NCBI RefSeq assembly: GCF_029871205.1
Contig: NZ_SSOJ01000164.1
Span: forward strand, 73,362-137,361
Direction of reading: 5' to 3'
Length of the DNA: 64,000 nucleotides
Source of the DNA: Pseudomonas sp. BN417
GTDB lineage: Bacteria > Pseudomonadota > Gammaproteobacteria > Pseudomonadales > Pseudomonadaceae
Part shown: in pieces, positions 16,267-26,037 of the stretch
Numbering within the stretch: position 1 is the stretch's first letter
How the letters are laid out: each line of letters begins with the position of its first letter
The notes under the pieces: model-generated
What the model saw: the letters and a program-made list of their open reading frames with translations, nothing else
Databases searched by the model: none
What the model was told of the DNA's origin: nothing
Program-made: the position numbers and the translations under genes

Positions 16267-19200
16267 ATGTCGAAATTCTTCATCGATCGCCCCATCTTCG
16301 CCTGGGTGATCGCGCTGGTGATCATGCTCGCCGGCGGCCTGTCGATCCTCAAACTACCGATCAACCAATACCCCAGCATCGCCGCGCCCGCGGTGGGCAT
16401 CCAGGTCAGCTATCCGGGCGCCTCGGCGCAGACGGTGCAGGACACCGTGGTGCAGGTCATCGAGCAACAGCTCAATGGCATCGACGGCCTGCGCTACATC
16501 TCCTCGGAGAGCAACTCCGACGGCAGCATGACCATCACCGCCACCTTCGAGCAGGGCACCAACCCTGACATCGCCCAGGTGCAGGTGCAGAACAAGCTCC
16601 AGCTGGCCACCCCGCTGCTGCCGCAGGAAGTGCAGCAGCAGGGCATCCGCGTGACCAAGGCAGTGAAGAACTTCCTGCTGGTCATCGGCGTCGTCTCCGA
16701 AGACGGCAGCATGGACAAGAACGACCTGGCCAACTACATCGTCTCCAACATCCAGGACCCGATCTCGCGGACCAAGGGTGTGGGCGACTTCCAGGTGTTC
16801 GGTGCCCAGTACGCCATGCGCATCTGGCTGGACCCGGCGCGGCTGAACAATTACCAGCTGACCCCGGTGGACGTGAAGACCGCCATCCAGGCGCAGAACG
16901 TGCAGATCTCCTCCGGCCAGCTCGGCGGCCTGCCGGCCTCTCCCGGTACCCAGCTGAACGCCACCATCATCGGCAAGACCCGCCTGCAGACCCCCGAGCA
17001 GTTCGGCGCGATCCTCCTCAAGGTCAATCGCGACGGCTCCCAGGTGCGCCTGCGCGACGTCGCCAAGATCGAGCTGGGCGGCGAGAACTACAGCATCAGC
17101 GCCCAGTTCAACGGCAAGCCGGCTTCGGGCATGGCGATCAAGCTGGCCACCGGCGCCAACGCCCTGGACACCGCCAAGGCGATCCGCGCCACCATCGCCG
17201 AACTGGAACCCTTCATGCCCGCAGGAATGAAGGTGGTCTTCCCCTATGACACCACCCCGGTGGTCTCCGCCTCCATCGAAGGGGTTATCCACACCCTGGG
17301 CGAAGCCATCGTCCTGGTGTTCCTGGTGATGTTCCTGTTCCTGCAGAACTTCCGCGCCACCATCATCCCCACCCTGGCCGTGCCCGTGGTGCTGCTGGGT
17401 ACCTTCGGCGTGCTGGCGATGTTCGGCTTCACCATCAACACCCTGACCATGTTCGCCATGGTCCTGGCCATCGGCCTCTTGGTGGACGATGCCATCGTGG
17501 TCGTGGAGAACGTCGAGCGGGTGATGGCCGAGGAAGGCCTCTCGCCCCTGGAAGCCACCCGCAAGTCCATGGGCCAGATCCAGGGCGCGTTGGTGGGCAT
17601 CGCCCTGGTGCTCTCGGCGGTGTTCCTGCCGATGGCCTTCTTCGGCGGTTCCACCGGCGTGATCTACCGGCAGTTCTCCATCACCATAGTCGCGGCCATG
17701 TCGCTCTCGGTGCTGGTGGCGCTGGTCTTCACCCCGGCCCTCTGCGCCACCCTGCTCAAGCCCATCGCCAAGGGCGGCCACCATGAGAAGCGCGGCTTCT
17801 TCGGCTGGTTCAACCGCAGCTTCGAGCGTGGCGTGAACGGCTACGAACGCAGCGTGCGCAGCATCCTCAAGCGCAAGGCACCCTACCTCGCCCTCTACCT
17901 GGTGATCATCGTCGCCATGGCCTGGCTGTTCACCCGCATCCCCACCGCCTTCCTCCCCGAGGAAGACCAGGGCGTGCTCTTCGCCCAGGTGCAGACCCCG
18001 TCCGGCGCCAGCGCCGAACGCACCCAGGTGGTCGTGGACCAGATGCGCGAATACCTGCTGGAGGAAGAGAAGGACACCGTGAAATCCGTGTTCACCGTGA
18101 CCGGCTTCAACTTCGCCGGCCGCGGCCAGAGCTCGGGCATGGCCTTCATCATGCTCAAACCCTGGGAAGAGCGCACTGCCGAGGGCCAGAGCGTGTTCGA
18201 CCTGGCCCAGCGCGCGCAGAAGCACTTCTTCAGCTTCCGCGACGCGATGGTCTTCGCCTTCGCCCCGCCCGCGGTGATGGAGCTGGGTAACGCCACCGGC
18301 TTCAACTTCTTCCTGCAGGATCGCGCCGGCATCGGTCACGAAGCACTGAACGCCGCCCGCGACCAGTTCGTCGAGCTGGCGGCGAAGAACCCGGTGCTCG
18401 CCCGCGTGCGCGCCAACGGCCTGCGCGACGAACCCCAGTACCAGCTGCAGATCGACGACGAGAAGGCCCGCGCCCATGGCCTGTCCCTCGCCGACATCAA
18501 CAACACCGTGTCCATCGCCTGGGGCGCCAGCTACGTCAACGATTTCATCGACCGTGGCCGGGTGAAGAAGGTCTATTTGCAGGGTGAACCCGAAGCGCGG
18601 ATGAACCCCGACGACCTGAACAAGTGGTACGTGCGCAACGACCAGGGCCAGATGGTGCCGTTCAGCGCCTTCGCCAGCGGCGAATGGATCTACGGCGCGC
18701 CGAAGCTGGCCCGCTACAACGGCGTGCCGGCGGTGGAAATCCTCGGCGAGGCCGCCCGCGGCCACAGCTCGGGTGAAGCCATGGCCGCGGTGGAAGAGAT
18801 CGCCAAGCAGCTGCCGGCCGGCGTCGGCTATTCCTGGACCGGCCTGTCCTACGAGGAGCGCCTGTCCGGCGCCCAGGCGCCAGCCCTCTACGCGCTGTCG
18901 CTGCTGGTGGTGTTCCTCTGCCTGGCGGCCCTGTACGAGAGCTGGTCGATCCCCTTCTCGGTGATGCTGGTGGTCCCGCTCGGGGTAATCGGCGCGCTGC
19001 TCTTCACCAGCATGCGCGGCTTGTCCAACGACGTGTTCTTCCAGGTCGGCCTGCTCACCACCATCGGCCTCTCGGCGAAGAATGCGATCCTCATCGTCGA
19101 GTTCGCCAAGGAGCTCCACGAGCAGGGCAAGAGCCTGTTCGATGCCGCCGTGGAAGCCTGCCGCATGCGCCTGCGCCCGATCATCATGACCTCGCTGGCG

Positions 19201-19404
19201 TTCATCCTCGGCGTGGTACCCCTGGCCATCTCCAATGGCGCCGGCTCCGGTAGCCAGCACGCCATCGGTACCGGCGTGATCGGCGGCATGCTCACCGCCA
19301 CCGTCCTGGCCATCTTCTGGGTGCCGCTGTTCTACGTGCTGGTCTGCTCGCTGCTCAAGGACAAGGCGAGCAAGGCCGCGATCAAGAAGGAGGCCCTGCA
19401 GTGA
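16267..19404 (+). CDS. ttgB: RND multidrug efflux pump, inner-membrane subunit TtgB/MexB type
   Basis: 1045 residues, the usual HAE1 pump length, with 12 membrane helices and two large periplasmic loops. The opening [20 protein letters not shown] and the proton-relay Asp pair in [20 protein letters not shown] are hallmark features. The pump uses the proton gradient to extrude antibiotics and solvents. It starts 14 bases after ttgA with GGAGCGCC upstream and overlaps ttgC by a GTGA junction. A 1027-residue open frame runs antisense to it and is a codon-bias shadow. Confidence 0.95.
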   Translation: MSKFFIDRPIFAWVIALVIMLAGGLSILKLPINQYPSIAAPAVGIQVSYPGASAQTVQDTVVQVIEQQLNGIDGLRYISSESNSDGSMTITATFEQGTNPDIAQVQVQNKLQLATPLLPQEVQQQGIRVTKAVKNFLLVIGVVSEDGSMDKNDLANYIVSNIQDPISRTKGVGDFQVFGAQYAMRIWLDPARLNNYQLTPVDVKTAIQAQNVQISSGQLGGLPASPGTQLNATIIGKTRLQTPEQFGAILLKVNRDGSQVRLRDVAKIELGGENYSISAQFNGKPASGMAIKLATGANALDTAKAIRATIAELEPFMPAGMKVVFPYDTTPVVSASIEGVIHTLGEAIVLVFLVMFLFLQNFRATIIPTLAVPVVLLGTFGVLAMFGFTINTLTMFAMVLAIGLLVDDAIVVVENVERVMAEEGLSPLEATRKSMGQIQGALVGIALVLSAVFLPMAFFGGSTGVIYRQFSITIVAAMSLSVLVALVFTPALCATLLKPIAKGGHHEKRGFFGWFNRSFERGVNGYERSVRSILKRKAPYLALYLVIIVAMAWLFTRIPTAFLPEEDQGVLFAQVQTPSGASAERTQVVVDQMREYLLEEEKDTVKSVFTVTGFNFAGRGQSSGMAFIMLKPWEERTAEGQSVFDLAQRAQKHFFSFRDAMVFAFAPPAVMELGNATGFNFFLQDRAGIGHEALNAARDQFVELAAKNPVLARVRANGLRDEPQYQLQIDDEKARAHGLSLADINNTVSIAWGASYVNDFIDRGRVKKVYLQGEPEARMNPDDLNKWYVRNDQGQMVPFSAFASGEWIYGAPKLARYNGVPAVEILGEAARGHSSGEAMAAVEEIAKQLPAGVGYSWTGLSYEERLSGAQAPALYALSLLVVFLCLAALYESWSIPFSVMLVVPLGVIGALLFTSMRGLSNDVFFQVGLLTTIGLSAKNAILIVEFAKELHEQGKSLFDAAVEACRMRLRPIIMTSLAFILGVVPLAISNGAGSGSQHAIGTGVIGGMLTATVLAIFWVPLFYVLVCSLLKDKASKAAIKKEALQ

Positions 19405-20834
19405 GGCATTCCCTGATGTCCCTGGCCATCGCCGCAACCCTGCTCGGTGGCTGCTCCATGATCCCCGACTACCAGCGCCCTGCGGCGCCGGTAGAGACTG
19501 ACTGGCCCCAGGGCGAGGCCTACACCCAGGGCGAGGCGCAGGTATCCAGCGCCGCCGCCGACCTCGACTGGCGCGAGTTCTTCCAGGACCCGGCGCTGCG
19601 CCAGCTGGTGCAGCTCGCCCTGGAGAACAACCGCGACCTGCGTGTCGCCGCGCTGAATGTCGAGGCCTACCAGTCGCTCTACCGCATCCAGCGCTCCGAG
19701 CTGTTCCCGAGCATCTCCGCCGATGGCGGCGCTACCCGCCAGCGCACGCCGGGCATCATGAGCCAGAGCGGCGAGGCCGACACCAACAGTACCTACAGCG
19801 CCACCCTCGGCACCAACTCCTGGGAACTGGATTTCTTCGGCCGCCTGCGCAGCCTCAACCAGCAAGCGCTGGAACAGTACTTCGCCACCGAACAGGCGCG
19901 CCGCAGCACCCAGATCAGCCTGGTCGCCGCGGTGGCCACCGCCTACCTCGACTGGCAGGCCGACCAGGCTCTGCTGCAGCTGACCCGGGATACCCTCAAG
20001 ACCTACCAGGAAAGCTACGCCCTCACCCAGCGCAGCTTCGATGTCGGCATCGCCGATGCCCTGGCCCTTAGCCAGGCGCGCACCGCCGTGGAAAGCGCCC
20101 AGGTCAGCCTGGCCCAGTACAGCCGCCTGGTAGCCCAGGACCGCAACGCCCTGGCCCAGCTGGTGGGTGCCGGCCTGCCGGGCGACCTGCCCAAGGGGCT
20201 GGCGCTGGACGCCGACCTGCTCGCCGAAGTGCCGCCCGGCCTGCCGTCCGACCTGCTGCAGCGACGCCCCGACGTGCTCCAGGCCGAGCACCTGCTCATG
20301 GCCGCCAACGCCAACATCGGCGCGGCACGCGCGGCCTTCTTCCCCAGCGTCAGCCTGACCGCCAACGCCGGCAGCATGAGCAACGAGTTGTCCGGGCTGT
20401 TCGACGCGGGCTCCGGCAGCTGGCTGTTCCAGCCGAGCATCAGCCTGCCGATCTTCACCGCCGGCCGCCTCAAGGCGAACCTCGACTACAGCGAGCTGCA
20501 GAAGGACATCCAGGTCGCGCAGTACGAGAAGTCCATCCAGGTCGCCTTCCAGGAAGTCGCCGACGGCCTCGCCGCCCGCACCACCTACCAGCAGCAGCTG
20601 GGTGCCCAGCGCGCCCTGGTGAACACCACCGAGGAGTACTACCGCCTCGCCGAGCGTCGTTACCGCACCGGCGTCGACAGCTACCTGACCCTGCTCGACG
20701 CCCAGCGCCAGCTGTTCAGCGCGCGCCAACAGCTGATCGGCGACCGCCTCAACCAGCTGGCCAGCGAGGTGAACCTCTACAAGGCCCTCGGCGGCGGCTG
20801 GAAGGAACAGGGAGCAAGCGCCCCGAACGCTTGA
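19401..20834 (+). CDS. ttgC: Outer-membrane efflux lipoprotein TtgC/OprM type
   Basis: 477 residues. Signal with lipobox [14 protein letters not shown], typical of OprM/NodT channels; two repeats each with strand and long helices ([54 protein letters not shown]). It forms the exit duct of the TtgABC pump. The start is GTG at 19401 overlapping the ttgB stop, giving coupled translation. An intrinsic terminator follows at 20877-20909. Confidence 0.93.
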   Translation: MRHSLMSLAIAATLLGGCSMIPDYQRPAAPVETDWPQGEAYTQGEAQVSSAAADLDWREFFQDPALRQLVQLALENNRDLRVAALNVEAYQSLYRIQRSELFPSISADGGATRQRTPGIMSQSGEADTNSTYSATLGTNSWELDFFGRLRSLNQQALEQYFATEQARRSTQISLVAAVATAYLDWQADQALLQLTRDTLKTYQESYALTQRSFDVGIADALALSQARTAVESAQVSLAQYSRLVAQDRNALAQLVGAGLPGDLPKGLALDADLLAEVPPGLPSDLLQRRPDVLQAEHLLMAANANIGAARAAFFPSVSLTANAGSMSNELSGLFDAGSGSWLFQPSISLPIFTAGRLKANLDYSELQKDIQVAQYEKSIQVAFQEVADGLAARTTYQQQLGAQRALVNTTEEYYRLAERRYRTGVDSYLTLLDAQRQLFSARQQLIGDRLNQLASEVNLYKALGGGWKEQGASAPNA

Positions 20835-20876
20835 CCCGCGACCTCCCCTATCCTCACGGACGAGGAATCCACGCGG

Positions 20877-20909
20877 CGCCCCTGCCCTTCATGGCGGGGG
20901 CGTTTTTTT
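20877..20909 (+). terminator. Intrinsic terminator of ttgABC
   Basis: Stem CGCCCCTGCC with GGCGGGGGCG (one G-T pair), six-base loop, then seven T residues. It ends the pump operon 43 bases after its last stop codon. Confidence 0.88.
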
Positions 20910-20942
20910 GCCTCCCTCGCAGGCCAAGCGCCGGGATGGCCT

Positions 20943-20979
20943 GCGCACCCTACACTCGGACATGACTGGTAGGGTGCGC
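20943..20979. repeat. GTAGGGTGCGC inverted repeat
   Basis: GCGCACCCTAC and GTAGGGTGCGC flank 15 bases, followed by a further GCGCGCACC. This intergenic palindrome family recurs at 28214-28304; typical of Pseudomonas intergenic repeats. Confidence 0.6.
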
Positions 20980-21104
20980 CGCGCGCACCGACAAGCTCGA
21001 CGCTGCAGGGCCGAGGCCCCGGAAATCTCTGGTCCGAATTTCCCGGCTGCGAGCCGATGTCGGCGCAGCTAACCTGCCTCGCTGTTCAACCTCTAGGAAC
21101 GGCA

Positions 21105-22142
21105 ATGGACTCACTGACCCAGGCATTGCTCGGCGCCACCGTCCAGGGCGCGCTGCTCGGCCGCTGGCAGGGGCGCAAGGCCCTGCTCTACGGCGCCATG
21201 CTCGGCACCCTGCCGGACCTGGACGTGGTGATCCGCTACACGGATGCGGTAGCGTCCATGACTTACCACCGCGGCTTCAGTCATTCGATCTTCGCTCTCA
21301 GCGCCCTGGCCGCTCTGCTCACCGGGTTAGTGCGGCGCTGGCGCCCACACCCTGGCTACTCCACGCGGTGGCTGTTCCTCAGCCTCTGGCTGGTGCTGGT
21401 CACCCATCCTCTGCTGGACTGTTTCACCGGCTACGGCACGCAGTTCCTCTGGCCCCTGGAGTCCCGGCCCATCGCCTGGTCGAGCATCTTCATCATCGAC
21501 CCGCTCTATACCTTGCCGCTGCTGGTCGCCGTCCTGGGCGGACTGCTGTTCGGCCTGCGCGACCGCCCGCCACGCCTGGCGATCATCGCGCTGGCACTGT
21601 CCAGCCTCTACCTGGCGTCCAGCCTGGGCGGCAAGTTCATGGCCGAGCATCGGGTGGCCGAGGTGCTGGACCGCCAGGGCATCCACCCGCAGGCGCTGTT
21701 CAGCACGCCGACACCCTTCAACACCCTGCTCTGGCGGGTGGTGGTGCTGGACGGCGAGGACTATCACGAAGCCCTGGTGAGCTGGTTCGACCGCGAGCCG
21801 CCGCAGCTCGAGCGCATCCCGCGCGGCACAGAGCTGGCACGGCGCCTGCGGGATTCACCGCAACACATGCGCCTGGCCTGGTTCACCCACGGCATCCTGC
21901 GCTACGACCAGATCGGCCAGGCCCTGGTGGTGACCGACCTGCGCCTGGGCATCACCGGCTTCCACCCCTTCCGCTTCGTCCTCGCCGAACGGCGGGACGG
22001 TCGCTGGCATCTCCTCCGGGAGACGCGCCGCTGGCCAACCGAGCGCGGCGACCTGGCCCACCTGAAGGCGCTCTGGCAGCGCGTCTGGCACCAGGAGCAG
22101 ATGGTGCCGCTGGCCAGTTGGGCGGGCCAGTTGCAGTACTAG
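21105..22142 (+). CDS. YbcI/DUF457-type membrane-bound metal-dependent hydrolase
   Basis: 345 residues. The N-terminal part carries the DUF457 pattern: MDSLTQALLGA, AMLGTLPDLDVV, YHRGFSHSIFALS and THPLLDCFTGYGTQ, with conserved Asp/His residues that probably bind metal, set among about five membrane helices (to about residue 190). The C-terminal half is soluble. The ATG at 21105 has AGGAACGGCA upstream; an earlier Met at 21057 does not. Stand-alone gene; the substrate is unknown, although the family is loosely linked to lipid or DNA-repair hydrolases. Confidence 0.82.
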   Translation: MDSLTQALLGATVQGALLGRWQGRKALLYGAMLGTLPDLDVVIRYTDAVASMTYHRGFSHSIFALSALAALLTGLVRRWRPHPGYSTRWLFLSLWLVLVTHPLLDCFTGYGTQFLWPLESRPIAWSSIFIIDPLYTLPLLVAVLGGLLFGLRDRPPRLAIIALALSSLYLASSLGGKFMAEHRVAEVLDRQGIHPQALFSTPTPFNTLLWRVVVLDGEDYHEALVSWFDREPPQLERIPRGTELARRLRDSPQHMRLAWFTHGILRYDQIGQALVVTDLRLGITGFHPFRFVLAERRDGRWHLLRETRRWPTERGDLAHLKALWQRVWHQEQMVPLASWAGQLQY

Positions 22143-22209
22143 CAGGGTTGAAGCGGCGCTGGCCGCCATGCTGCCGCTGGTGGTGCGCTTTCGGATCCGG
22201 ACTCCGAAA

Positions 22210-22241
22210 ATCATCGGGCCGCCCATGGGCGGCCCGATGAT
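22210..22241 (-). terminator. Perfect 32-base palindrome, terminator of the solenoid gene
   Basis: Arms ATCATCGGGCCGCCC and GGGCGGCCCGATGAT give a perfect dyad; on the minus strand it is followed by TTTTCGG. It lies about 20 bases after the stop codon of the gene at 22260-23363. Confidence 0.75.
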
Positions 22242-22259
22242 AGCTGGCAGGGAGCCGGG

Positions 22260-23363
22260 TCAGGCCGCCGCCTTCAGTACCTCCAGCAGGTTCGGCAAAG
22301 GCAGCGCCTGGGCGCCGTTGATGGACAGGCCGCAGCGATTGCCGGCAGCTTCCACCAACCGCTGCAGCTCGGCCGCCGGCAGTTGCCCCGCGTTGAACTG
22401 CAGGTCCAGCTTCTTGGTCTTCCCCGCCGCTCCCAGGGCCGAGACCAGCCCCTCGACTGCGACGCCCTGGGCGCTGCTGACGCTGACGGAGGTGCTGATG
22501 CCGGCCGCCTCGATTGCCTGCACCAGGCCAGCGGCAGGGGTCTGCGCGCCGTTGTACTCGACGCTGAGCTGACGGGTATTGCCGGTGGCCTCGATGGCCG
22601 AAAGCAGGTGGCCGGCGCCAAGGGCCTCGGCGGTGTTCAGCCGCACCAGCGTATTGGTGCCGGCGGCCGCCACTATCTGCGGCAGGCTGGCTTCATCCAT
22701 CTGGCCGCCATTGAAGGACAGGCTGAGGTGCTTGCCGTTCCCGGCCCCCAGCATCAGTGCCTGGAGCTCGTCCCGGTCCAGGGCGTGGGCGGTGTTGATG
22801 GCGATGCCGGTATGGGCGCCGGCCGCCTCCAGGGCCTGAAGCAGGTTGGCCGCCGGCTGCGCACCGCCCAGTTCCACGGCGAGCTTGCGCTGGTCGCCGG
22901 CGGCCCGGAGGGTGGCCAGCAGGGTTTCCAGTGCAAGGGACTGGGAAGCACCGAGGCCGATGTCCACCTGGCGGCCGGCGGCATCCAGGGCGGAGCGCAG
23001 GATCTCCTCGTTGACCCGGGCGCCGCTGAAGACGGCCCGCATGGACTTGCCATCGCCAGCGGAGGTGATGGCGGTCACCAGGGCCGCGGGGTTCACCGCC
23101 TGAGCGGCACTGATATCGAGGGTGGTGCGGTCACCGGCGAAACTCACCGCCTGCCGCAGGCTGCGGGGATCCAGGCGGGCGCCGTCGAAACCGAGGACCA
23201 GGTTCTTCTCGCTGCCGGCTGCGCTCAGCACCGAGAGCATGTGGCTGGCGTCCAGGTCGTGGGCGGCGGAATAGTGGATGGTGGTGTTCTCCCCGGCGGC
23301 CAGGATCGCCTGGCGCAGGATGTTGATCGCAACCGAACCATCGAAATGCAGGGCCAGTTTCAT
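22260..23363 (-). CDS. All-repeat beta/alpha solenoid protein, unassigned family
   Basis: 367 residues built entirely of 14 repeats of 26-27 residues with no other domain, no signal peptide and no membrane helix. Repeats alternate: A-type such as LSLSFNGGQMDEASLPQIVAA and B-type such as IAINTAHALDRDELQALML, each ending A-A-G. The pattern short strand (LxLxFxG or LxIxxA), turn, helix (LxxAlxAAG) suggests a curved right-handed solenoid like leucine-rich repeats, with N, D or G at the usual Asn position in A-type repeats and T, S or A in B-type. AGGAG precedes the ATG. A gene-specific terminator follows and a palindrome lies upstream. It could bind another protein; the family is not one I recognise. 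Confidence 0.85.
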   Translation of the reverse strand: MKLALHFDGSVAINILRQAILAAGENTTIHYSAAHDLDASHMLSVLSAAGSEKNLVLGFDGARLDPRSLRQAVSFAGDRTTLDISAAQAVNPAALVTAITSAGDGKSMRAVFSGARVNEEILRSALDAAGRQVDIGLGASQSLALETLLATLRAAGDQRKLAVELGGAQPAANLLQALEAAGAHTGIAINTAHALDRDELQALMLGAGNGKHLSLSFNGGQMDEASLPQIVAAAGTNTLVRLNTAEALGAGHLLSAIEATGNTRQLSVEYNGAQTPAAGLVQAIEAAGISTSVSVSSAQGVAVEGLVSALGAAGKTKKLDLQFNAGQLPAAELQRLVEAAGNRCGLSINGAQALPLPNLLEVLKAAA

Positions 23364-23451
23364 TTCCGTTCTCCTGTACGAGTCCTAGAGACGAACGCCC
23401 AACCATACAGAGAAAACCCTGCACTACAACTCAATGAAGCCACCACGATTC

Positions 23452-23465
23452 TCGGATTTATCCGA
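23452..23465. promoter_or_regulatory. 14-base palindrome upstream of the solenoid gene
   Basis: TCGGATTTATCCGA is an exact inverted repeat (TCGGAT / ATCCGA) lying about 90 bases upstream of the solenoid start in an AT-richer stretch. It could be an operator or a small hairpin. No regulator assigned. Confidence 0.35.
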
Positions 23466-23537
23466 AAATCGCCGCAATTCATCGAAATATAACGTAATCC
23501 TTTTCCAGGCGAGCAGGCACCCGGGGTGACCACAAAC

Positions 23538-23568
23538 GCCAAGGCCCGGCACATGGCCGGGCCTTGGC
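23538..23568 (-). terminator. Probable terminator of aroP
   Basis: A 13-bp stem (GCCAAGGCCCGGC with GCCGGGCCTTGGC) lies just after the aroP stop; on the minus strand only a short GTTTG follows, so termination may be partial. Confidence 0.55.
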
Positions 23569-23580
23569 GGGAGGCACGAA

Positions 23581-24990
23581 TCAGCCCGCGACGTAGGCCT
23601 GGCGCGCCTTGGCCGCGCTGGACAGCTTCAGGCGGTAGCAGCCCCACATCACCAGCAGCCAGACCGGGATGGCGTACACCGAGACCTGGATGCCCGGGAT
23701 CATCAGCATGATGCCGAGGATGAAGACCACGAAGCCCAGGCACAGGTAGTTGCCCATGGGGAACCAGAAGGCGCGGAAGCCGGTACGCACGCCGTCCTTC
23801 TCCATGCGCTGGCGGAACTTCAGGTGGGAGTAGCTGATCATCGCCCAGTTGATCACCAGGGCGGCCACCACCAGGGACATCAGCAGCTCCAGCGCGTTAT
23901 GCGGAACCACGTAGTTGACGATCACGGCGAGGAAGGTCACCACGGCCGACACCAGCAGCGAACGCACCGGCACGCCGCGCTTGTCCACCTTGGCCAGGGA
24001 ACGCGGGGCGTCGCCCTGCTCGGCGAGGCCCAGCAGCATGCGGCCGTTGCAGTAGGTGCCGCTGTTGTAGACCGACAGCGCGGCGGTGAGCACCACGAAG
24101 TTCAGCAGGTGGGCGGCGGTGTCGCTGCCGATCAGCGCGAAGATCTTCACGAAGGGGCTGCCGCTGTAGGGATCGCCGGCGCTGTTGATGGAGGCCAGCA
24201 GCGCGTCCCAGGGGCTCAGCGAGAGCAGCACCACCAGGGCGCCGACATAGAAGATCAGGATGCGGTAGATGACCTGGTTGATCGCCTTGGGAATCACCTG
24301 CTTCGGCTTGTCTGCCTCCGCAGCGGTGAAGCCGAGCATCTCCAGGCCACCGAAGGAGAACATGATGAAGGCCATGGCCATCACCAGTCCGCTGACGCCG
24401 TTGGGGAAGAAGCCACCATGGGCCCAGAGGTTGCTGACCGCAGCCTGCTCGCCACCGGAACCGCTGAACAGCATCCAGCAGCCGAGGACGATCATGCCGA
24501 CGATGGCGACCACCTTGATCATGGCGAACCAGAACTCGGCTTCGCCGAACAGCTTCACGTTGGCCAGGTTGATGGCGTTGACCACCAGGAAGAACACCGC
24601 GGCGGTGGCCCAGGTCGGTACTTCGGGCCACCAGAAGTGGATGTACTTGCCCACGGCCGTCAGCTCGGACATGCCGACCAGGGTGTAGAGCACCCAGCAG
24701 TTCCAGCCGGAGAGGAAGCCGGCGAAACCGCCCCAGTACTTGTGGGCGAAATGGCTGAAGGAGCCGGCTACCGGTTCTTCGACGATCATCTCGCCGAGCT
24801 GGCGCATGATCAGGAAGGCGATGAAGCCGCAGATGGCGTAGCCGAGGATCATCGAGGGGCCGGCGGACTTGAGCACCCCGGCCGAGCCGAGGAAGAGTCC
24901 GGTACCGATGGCGCCGCCGAGGGCGATCAACTGGATATGGCGATTCTTCAGGCCGCGTTGAAGCTCGCCCGAGTGTTGCATGTCACTCAT
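23581..24990 (-). CDS. aroP: Aromatic amino-acid permease AroP type
   Basis: 469 residues with 12 hydrophobic segments. The APC/AAT signature is clear: LKNRHIQLIALGGAIGTGLF, GFIAFLIMRQLGEM, EEPVAGSFSHFAHKYWG and NCWVLYTLVGMSELTAVG. The best match by recall is AroP/PheP, importing Phe, Tyr and Trp. It lies 87 bases downstream of the maleylacetoacetate isomerase gene on the same strand, which links uptake to tyrosine breakdown. Start ATG has AGGTGACGCA. GabP- or ProY-like specificity cannot be excluded from sequence alone. Confidence 0.82.
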   Translation of the reverse strand: MSDMQHSGELQRGLKNRHIQLIALGGAIGTGLFLGSAGVLKSAGPSMILGYAICGFIAFLIMRQLGEMIVEEPVAGSFSHFAHKYWGGFAGFLSGWNCWVLYTLVGMSELTAVGKYIHFWWPEVPTWATAAVFFLVVNAINLANVKLFGEAEFWFAMIKVVAIVGMIVLGCWMLFSGSGGEQAAVSNLWAHGGFFPNGVSGLVMAMAFIMFSFGGLEMLGFTAAEADKPKQVIPKAINQVIYRILIFYVGALVVLLSLSPWDALLASINSAGDPYSGSPFVKIFALIGSDTAAHLLNFVVLTAALSVYNSGTYCNGRMLLGLAEQGDAPRSLAKVDKRGVPVRSLLVSAVVTFLAVIVNYVVPHNALELLMSLVVAALVINWAMISYSHLKFRQRMEKDGVRTGFRAFWFPMGNYLCLGFVVFILGIMLMIPGIQVSVYAIPVWLLVMWGCYRLKLSSAAKARQAYVAG

Positions 24991-25077
24991 TGCGTCACCT
25001 TTTGTTGTTGTCGTGACGGGATTTCACCCGCCGGGCTTGTGGTCCGGCGGAAGTTCGCAAGGCGGGTAGACCTTTGG

Positions 25078-25743
25078 TTACTGCGCGTCTGGCTGCACCT
25101 CCGGAGCGGCATTCCTGAACGCCTCGAGGGCTTCACAACGCGCAGCGATATCGAGGATGCGCGGATAGCCCGACAGGTCACAGTCGAAGCGTCGCGCGTT
25201 ATAGAGCTGGGGAATCAGGCAGGCCTCCAGGTAGCCGGGCCGGCTGCCCAGGGAGAGCTTGTCGCCAAAGGACTCCAGGCCCTTTTCCACAGCCGTGAGG
25301 CCCAGGGATACCCAGTGGCGGTACCAGGCGTCCTTGGCTTCGTCGGCCACGCCCAGTTCGGCCTTGAGGTACTGCAGCACCCGCAGGTTGTTCAGCGGGT
25401 GCACATCGCAGGCGATATGCATGGCCAGGGCCCGGACCTGGGCCCGCAAGGCCGGGTCGGCAGGCAGCAGAGCCGGCACGGGGAATACTTCCTCGAGGTA
25501 TTCGAGGATGGCCAGGGACTGGGCGATACGCACTTCACCGCCGGCATGGCCGGCGTCCACCAGGAGCGGCAGCAGGCCCTGGGGGTTGAGTTCGCGATAG
25601 GCCGGCAGGTGCTGCTGGCCGCCGTCCTTGACCAGGTGGACCAGCTCCTGGCGATAGGCCAGCCCCTTGAGGTTGAGGGCGATGCGGACCCGGTATGCAG
25701 CGCTGGAGCGCCAGTAGCCGTAGAGTGTGAGTTCGGTATTCAT
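25078..25743 (-). CDS. maiA: Maleylacetoacetate isomerase (zeta-class GST)
   Basis: 221 residues. The N-terminal thioredoxin-like domain has the zeta-class motif GYWRSSAAYRVRIALNLKG (catalytic SSxxxR), followed by the helical GST domain with DVHPLNNLRVLQYL. It converts maleylacetoacetate to fumarylacetoacetate in tyrosine/homogentisate degradation, using glutathione. In other pseudomonads it usually sits with hmgA and fahA; here neither neighbour is present, and aroP follows instead. The ribosome site is weak. Confidence 0.88.
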   Translation of the reverse strand: MNTELTLYGYWRSSAAYRVRIALNLKGLAYRQELVHLVKDGGQQHLPAYRELNPQGLLPLLVDAGHAGGEVRIAQSLAILEYLEEVFPVPALLPADPALRAQVRALAMHIACDVHPLNNLRVLQYLKAELGVADEAKDAWYRHWVSLGLTAVEKGLESFGDKLSLGSRPGYLEACLIPQLYNARRFDCDLSGYPRILDIAARCEALEAFRNAAPEVQPDAQ

Positions 25744-26037
25744 GGCATTGGGCCGATTTTTTGTTTGCGCCATCTCACTCTGGCAGCGCCGGACGAACAA
25801 GTCGCGGAACCGGCTCTTGCGGAGCGCCGGGCGGTCAATCCGGAAAGGAATCCTTACAGCCACCACTGGCCGGCGACACCGCCTGCCAGGCGCCTCGCCA
25901 GCGTAAGGTTTTCTTGACAGGGCGTTCAGCCAGGCTGCCAGCCCGGCACGCGACCGGCCGACCAGCGGCAATTTCCAACGCGCCCAGCCCGTGCGATATG
26001 AAGGCAACGCGCCATCAATCTCGCAAGGACGCCGCGC

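Noticed and set aside
16354..19437. 1027-codon open frame antisense to ttgB
   Set aside because: It is the mirror of a GC-rich gene: His/Gly/Glu/Gln-rich composition, no domain, and the sense strand encodes a complete RND pump.
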